64,000 nucleotides of DNA from Alphaproteobacteria bacterium (GTDB lineage Bacteria > Pseudomonadota > Alphaproteobacteria > CAAGCB01 > CAG-977), in contig CAAGEK010000025.1 in the NCBI GenBank assembly GCA_900768845.1, forward strand, positions 1 to 64,000, written 5' to 3'. Shown here piece by piece: positions 60,308 to 64,000 of this stretch. Under the pieces are notes generated by a model. The model was not told the DNA's origin and ran no database searches. It was given only the letters and a program-made list of their open reading frames with translations. Positions within the stretch are counted from its first letter, which is position 1. Every line of letters begins with the position of its first letter. Position numbers and translations under genes: made by a program.

Positions 60308-61006
60308 ATGCTGAAAAAAATCGGTTCCAGTGCTTTTGTTCAGGAATTTCTGGGCTTTTTGTTTTTTTTGTACACGGCGTTCGTGGTGAAAACCAGCCGC
60401 TGGACGATAGAAGGCTGGCCGAAAGACAGGGACGACGGGGGCAATTCTTTTTTGTTGCTGTTCTGGCACGGGCGGATTTTCGCTACGCCGGCCATTCATT
60501 TCATCATCAGGCCGAAGATAAAATGTTACGTTCTTTCCTCTTTGCACCGCGACGGGCGCATTATGGCTTCGACGAATGCCAGATGGGGGGCGGAAACGAT
60601 TGACGGTTCGGCGTCGAAAGGCGGGATCGGAGCGGCTTTGACCATCCGTCGCGCACTGAAAAAATCGTCCCTGATCGCCATTACGCCCGACGGCCGCAAG
60701 CCCGCTTATAAAATGACAAAGGGCGCGATCATCATGGCAAGGGATTCCGGATGCCCGATCGTGCCGTGTTCCTATTCGTCGTCGCGGGCGAAGCAATTGA
60801 AGACTTGGGACAGTTTTCTGCTTCCCCTGCCGTTCGGAAAGGCGATGACCCTGATCGGCGAACCGGTTTTCGTTCCGAAGGACGCCGGTGAAGAAGACAT
60901 TGAAAAATACCGCCAAATCGTGGAAGATAAATTGACCGCCCTGATGAATGAAGCCGACAGGCGCGTCGGACGGCAAAGCGGCGATTCGGAAAAACAGAAA
61001 CAATAA
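60308..61006 (+). CDS. DUF374 lysophospholipid acyltransferase-like protein
   Basis: About 232 residues from the ATG at 60308, with AGGA 9 bases ahead. A longer frame from 60209 has no ribosome site and its first residues (KRKYAGLFFQICYTLEV) are unlike the family. An N-terminal membrane helix is followed by FWHGRIFATPA, SSLHRDGRIMA, KGGIGAALTIRRALKK, the ITPDGRKP block and GAIIMARDSGCPIVPCSY, as in COG2121/DUF374 acyltransferases. It is the first of the Kdo/lipid A genes, and members in this place are thought to act on lipid A or its neighbours. Confidence 0.88.
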   Translation: MLKKIGSSAFVQEFLGFLFFLYTAFVVKTSRWTIEGWPKDRDDGGNSFLLLFWHGRIFATPAIHFIIRPKIKCYVLSSLHRDGRIMASTNARWGAETIDGSASKGGIGAALTIRRALKKSSLIAITPDGRKPAYKMTKGAIIMARDSGCPIVPCSYSSSRAKQLKTWDSFLLPLPFGKAMTLIGEPVFVPKDAGEEDIEKYRQIVEDKLTALMNEADRRVGRQSGDSEKQKQ

Positions 61007-61016
61007 AGGATGACAG

Positions 61017-62324
61017 ATGACCATACCGATGAATTTCATGTCCGTTTCCCTGTACCGTGCCGCGACTTATGCCGGTTATCCGCTGATTGCGGCGTATCTG
61101 GCATACAGAAAGTCGAAGGGCAAAGAGGACTTGGATCGTTTTCCGGAACGTTTGGGATATGCTTCGATTCCCCGTCCCGAAGGCAGACTGGTATGGATCC
61201 ACGGGGCGAGCGTCGGCGAAACGCTGTCCGTCCTGCCGTTGATTTCCGCCATTCTTGAAACATATCCCGATGTTTCCGTTTTGGTGACTTCGGGGACGGT
61301 CACGTCGGCAAACATAATGAAGAAACGCCTGCCCGAACGTGCGTTCCACCAATATATCCCCGTTGACAATGTCGCCGCCGCCAAACGGTTCGTCGAACAC
61401 TGGAAACCGGATTTGGCGTTGTGGATAGAATCCGAATTCTGGCCGAATATCCTTTCCGCCGTTTCCGAAGCGAAAATCCCGCTGGTTCTGTTGAACGGGC
61501 GCGTTTCCGACAAATCCTTCAAACGTTGGAAAAGAATGCCTAAGTTCAGTGCGCAGGTTCAGGGGATGTTCGATAAATCGTTGGGTCAAACGCAAACGGA
61601 CGTCGACCGGTTGCGGGAATTGGGGGCGAAAAATACGGAATGTCTCGGGAATTTGAAATTTTCCGCGGCCGATTTGCCTTTTGACGCCGAAGAATTCGAC
61701 CGTTTGAACAAGGAAATCGGCGACCGCCCGCGCTGGATAGCGGCTAGCACGCACGCCGGTGAAGACGAAGCCGTCGCTTTCGCCCACATCGAAGCGGGGA
61801 AAAAGGCGAAAAACATTTTCACGATTTCGGCTCCGCGCCATCCGGCCAGAGGCGATGAAATCGAAGACATCTTGAAATCAAAGGGGTTGAAGGTTGCGCG
61901 CCGCTCCCGAAAAGATCCGATTACGGCGGAAACGGACGTTTATCTGGCCGATACGATCGGTGAAATGGGGCTGTTCTACCGCTTGGCTCAAGCGGCGTTT
62001 GTCGGCGGTTCCCTGATTCCTTTCGGCGGTCAGAACATCATCGAACCGGCAAAGTTGGAAAAAGCGGTTTTATGCGGGCCTCATATGATGAATTTCAGGG
62101 AAATCGTCGCAAAAGCGAAAGCGGCGGACGCCCTGACGGTCGTAGAGGATAAAGAGGCTCTGGCGGACGCGTTGGCGGGATTGTTGACCGATGAAGCCGC
62201 TTTGGACAAGGCTCGGAAAAACGCTTTGGCGTTCGCGACGGCGGAAGCAAACGTTTTGGAACGCGTGATGAAGGCGTTGGAACCGTATTTCAAACGGGAA
62301 AAGGAGGAAAAGGATGCCGGTTAA
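61017..62324 (+). CDS. waaA: 3-deoxy-D-manno-octulosonic acid transferase WaaA
   Basis: Length 435 residues. WaaA (KdtA) adds Kdo to lipid IVA on the inner face of the cytoplasmic membrane. The GT30 N-terminal domain has WIHGASVGETLSVLPLI, the Glu in VGE being catalytic in the family, then VLVTSGTVTSANIMKKRLP and WIESEFWPNILSAV. The GT-B C-terminal half has DTIGEMGLFYRLAQAAFVGGSLIPFGGQNIIEPAKL. The start could also be the ATG at 61026. It overlaps lpxK by 11 bases. Confidence 0.96.
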   Translation: MTIPMNFMSVSLYRAATYAGYPLIAAYLAYRKSKGKEDLDRFPERLGYASIPRPEGRLVWIHGASVGETLSVLPLISAILETYPDVSVLVTSGTVTSANIMKKRLPERAFHQYIPVDNVAAAKRFVEHWKPDLALWIESEFWPNILSAVSEAKIPLVLLNGRVSDKSFKRWKRMPKFSAQVQGMFDKSLGQTQTDVDRLRELGAKNTECLGNLKFSAADLPFDAEEFDRLNKEIGDRPRWIAASTHAGEDEAVAFAHIEAGKKAKNIFTISAPRHPARGDEIEDILKSKGLKVARRSRKDPITAETDVYLADTIGEMGLFYRLAQAAFVGGSLIPFGGQNIIEPAKLEKAVLCGPHMMNFREIVAKAKAADALTVVEDKEALADALAGLLTDEAALDKARKNALAFATAEANVLERVMKALEPYFKREKEEKDAG

Positions 62325-63306
62325 ATCTCCCGATTTCTGGCAAAAGCCCGACACGATTTTGTCCGGTCTTCTGTCGCCGTTTGCCAAAATATACGCTTGG
62401 GGTGCCGCAATCAGGATGCGTTCGACACGGGCTTACCGTTCCAAAGTTCCCGTCATTTGCATCGGGAATCTGGTGATGGGCGGCGCGGGAAAGACGCCTT
62501 TGGCCGTTTCGATCGCCGAATTTTTTAAAATGAACGGTAAACGGCCGGTGTTTTTAACGCGGGGATACGGCGGCGGGTTGTCCGATATTCTGGTCGATTT
62601 GGACAGGCATACCGCCAAGGAAACGGGGGATGAAGCCTTGTTGCTGGCACGCGTCGCCCCGACCGTTGTCGATTTCAACCGCGTCAGAGGGGCGAAAACC
62701 GCCGAAAAAATCGGTGCGGATGTCATTATTATGGACGACGGATTTCAAAACCCTCATTTGGAAAAAGATTTGTCTTTCGCCGTTTTCGACGGACGCTACG
62801 GCGTCGGAAACGGTAAAGTGTTTCCTGCCGGACCGTTGCGCGAAACGCTTGAAGAGGGGCTGAAACGCGCAAACGCCTTTATAATCGTGGGGCAGGATAA
62901 AACCGGCGTGCGCAAACGCATAGAGGAAATCCGTCCCGATTTGCCGTTTATCGCCGTTCACATCGAACAGCCTTTGGAAAAAGTGCAACAACTGTCGGAT
63001 TTAAAGCTTTTTGCATTCGCCGGCATCGGATTTCCCGAAAAATTCTTTGATATGCTCAGGGATTACGGCTGTGATGTCGTCGGGACTCAGGCCTTTGGCG
63101 ACCATTACCCCTATACGGAGCAGGATCTGTCCCGATTGGTTGACAAAGCCGCGAAGGAGGACGCCGTTTTGGTGACGACGTCCAAAGATTTTGTGCGTAT
63201 TCCCGCCGCTTTTGCATCACGGGTGAACGTTGTCGACGCGTACAGCGTTTGGGACACGCCCGATGTGATGATTTCTTTTCTTTCCGCTTTGCCGAATAAG
63301 GGCTGA
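62314..63306 (+). CDS. lpxK: tetraacyldisaccharide 4'-kinase LpxK
   Basis: Length 330 residues. LpxK phosphorylates the 4' position of the lipid A disaccharide. The ATP-binding P-loop is seen in IGNLVMGGAGKTPLAVSIAEFF, and DVIIMDDGFQNPHLEKDLSFAVFDG is the second conserved block. It overlaps waaA by 11 bases. The next gene starts 3 bases after its stop. Confidence 0.97.
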   Translation: MPVKSPDFWQKPDTILSGLLSPFAKIYAWGAAIRMRSTRAYRSKVPVICIGNLVMGGAGKTPLAVSIAEFFKMNGKRPVFLTRGYGGGLSDILVDLDRHTAKETGDEALLLARVAPTVVDFNRVRGAKTAEKIGADVIIMDDGFQNPHLEKDLSFAVFDGRYGVGNGKVFPAGPLRETLEEGLKRANAFIIVGQDKTGVRKRIEEIRPDLPFIAVHIEQPLEKVQQLSDLKLFAFAGIGFPEKFFDMLRDYGCDVVGTQAFGDHYPYTEQDLSRLVDKAAKEDAVLVTTSKDFVRIPAAFASRVNVVDAYSVWDTPDVMISFLSALPNKG

Positions 63307-63308
63307 CC

Positions 63309-64000
63309 GTGTCGGACGATCAAAACATTTACGTTTTCCGGACGAAAAAAAGCGCGTATGACACTTACGTCCGCTATCCTCTGGAATTTGTCGGGGCTGT
63401 CGTTTTCTGTTTTATTTTCCGCATCATGCCGTTGGATTGGGCGTCGGCGTTATGCGGTTTCGTTGCGCGTACGTTCGGTCCCCGAATGAATGTGTCGTGG
63501 GTGGCGCGTTATAATATGATGAAAGTCTTTCCCGAAAAAACGCCGGCGGAAATAGACGCTCTGGTCGTTAAAATGTGGGACAACATGGGGCGGACTTTCG
63601 GTGAATACCCTCATTTGCGCGCTTTGACGGAACATCCCGAAAAACGGATTGAAATCAGGGGGGCAGAACGTTTCCGTGAACTCGCTTCGGACGGAGTCCC
63701 CGGAATCGTGTTTTCCGCACATATGGGGAATTGGGAAATTTCGTCCGTTTCCTCGCGAACGGCGGGGGTGGAATACCATCGCATTTATCGTTTTGCGAAC
63801 AATCCTCTGGTTGAATGGCTGTTCACCTATTTTCGCGGAAAGATAAAGGGCGATTTGGTGCCGAAAGGCAAGGCGGGGATGCGGCGCATCGTTCATCAAA
63901 TGAACAACGGCGGCCATTTGGCGTTGCTGGTTGACCAAAAGATGAACGACGGCATTTCCGTTCCGTTTTTCGGTTTTGAAGCAATGACGACTCCCGCTTT
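63309..64000 (+). CDS. lpxL: lipid A lauroyl acyltransferase (LpxL/HtrB family), partial
   Basis: The gene runs off the right edge; about 230 residues are visible. A GTG at 63309 follows the lpxK stop by 2 bases, with AAGGG ahead of it. The N-terminal membrane helix (FVGAVVFCFIFRIMPLDWASAL) and the acyltransferase HX4E motif in SAHMGNWEISS are clear. LVPKGKAGMRRIVHQMNNGGHLALLVDQKM follows the Lip_A_acyltrans family. It adds a late acyl chain to Kdo2-lipid IVA. Whether it is LpxL or LpxM cannot be decided from this part. Confidence 0.88.
   Translation, partial: MSDDQNIYVFRTKKSAYDTYVRYPLEFVGAVVFCFIFRIMPLDWASALCGFVARTFGPRMNVSWVARYNMMKVFPEKTPAEIDALVVKMWDNMGRTFGEYPHLRALTEHPEKRIEIRGAERFRELASDGVPGIVFSAHMGNWEISSVSSRTAGVEYHRIYRFANNPLVEWLFTYFRGKIKGDLVPKGKAGMRRIVHQMNNGGHLALLVDQKMNDGISVPFFGFEAMTTPA

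Noticed and set aside
1..64000. tRNA or rRNA genes
   Set aside because: I searched the gaps between genes for cloverleaf-like arms and rRNA-like words and saw none; a covariance-model scan would be decisive.

Overview
The window is a compact chromosomal piece of a flagellated, Gram-negative alphaproteobacterium. Evidence for the group: an alphaproteobacterial DUF4167 protein beside prmC; the gene order HTH/RodZ-like, ispG, hisS, prfA, prmC, DUF4167, clpB; a FlbD-type sigma-54 flagellar activator; and an isoleucyl-tRNA synthetase of the eukaryote/Rickettsia type. A deep-branching or gut-associated lineage is possible, but species cannot be named from sequence alone.

Layout. 1-2,600: a decayed IS200/IS605 element, rpoH on the minus strand, and an array of eleven 20-bp tandem repeats. 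2,600-14,160: a DUF805 protein, a 1,384-residue membrane-anchored coiled-coil protein, ileS, a secreted protein of unknown function, an S66 carboxypeptidase and a membrane J-domain protein. 14,156-25,376: one minus-strand flagellar operon read fliF-fliG-fliH-fliN-flbD-flhA-flhF-flhG-FliK-like-J-domain protein. 25,534-29,169: a plus-strand cluster with a broken Tes-like radical SAM gene, two paralogous small membrane proteins, an Lgt-like protein and an ICMT-like methyltransferase, a plausible lipid-modification locus. 29,209-34,675: flgE, flgD and fliK behind a consensus sigma-54 promoter. 34,802-37,003: rpsD, then mlaC and mlaA (outer-membrane lipid asymmetry). 37,194-43,063: a stand-alone MetH activation domain, LOG, secreted and lipoproteins, a MmcQ/YjbR protein, ComF, and HD and cupin proteins. 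43,220-51,634: lysC, NPD/FabK-like, RodZ-like, ispG, hisS, prfA, prmC, DUF4167. 51,665-55,537: an accessory insertion between DUF4167 and clpB. 55,708-58,389: clpB, followed by a second IS200 remnant. 60,308-64,000: a lipid A/Kdo block (DUF374 acyltransferase, waaA, lpxK, start of an lpxL-like gene).

How the parts connect. FlbD, encoded in the first flagellar operon, is the expected activator of the sigma-54 promoter ahead of fliK-flgD-flgE. RpoH, encoded at the left end, is the expected sigma factor for the heat-shock-type promoter ahead of clpB. Envelope genes (mlaA/mlaC, waaA, lpxK, lpxL, a surface-sugar-type glycosyltransferase) recur.

The most notable loci are: (1) a GT92-like glycosyltransferase split by a G10 tract, so that G9 or G12 would restore one 348-residue protein, which is the layout of a phase-variable gene; (2) an 871-residue effector- or toxin-like protein in the same insertion, with an ART-like region and a papain/NlpC-like Cys/His region; (3) the Tes-like radical SAM/Lgt/ICMT cluster, whose radical SAM gene carries two single-base homopolymer lesions and one TAG; (4) the 20-bp repeat array; (5) a palindrome lying over the predicted lysC -10 box.
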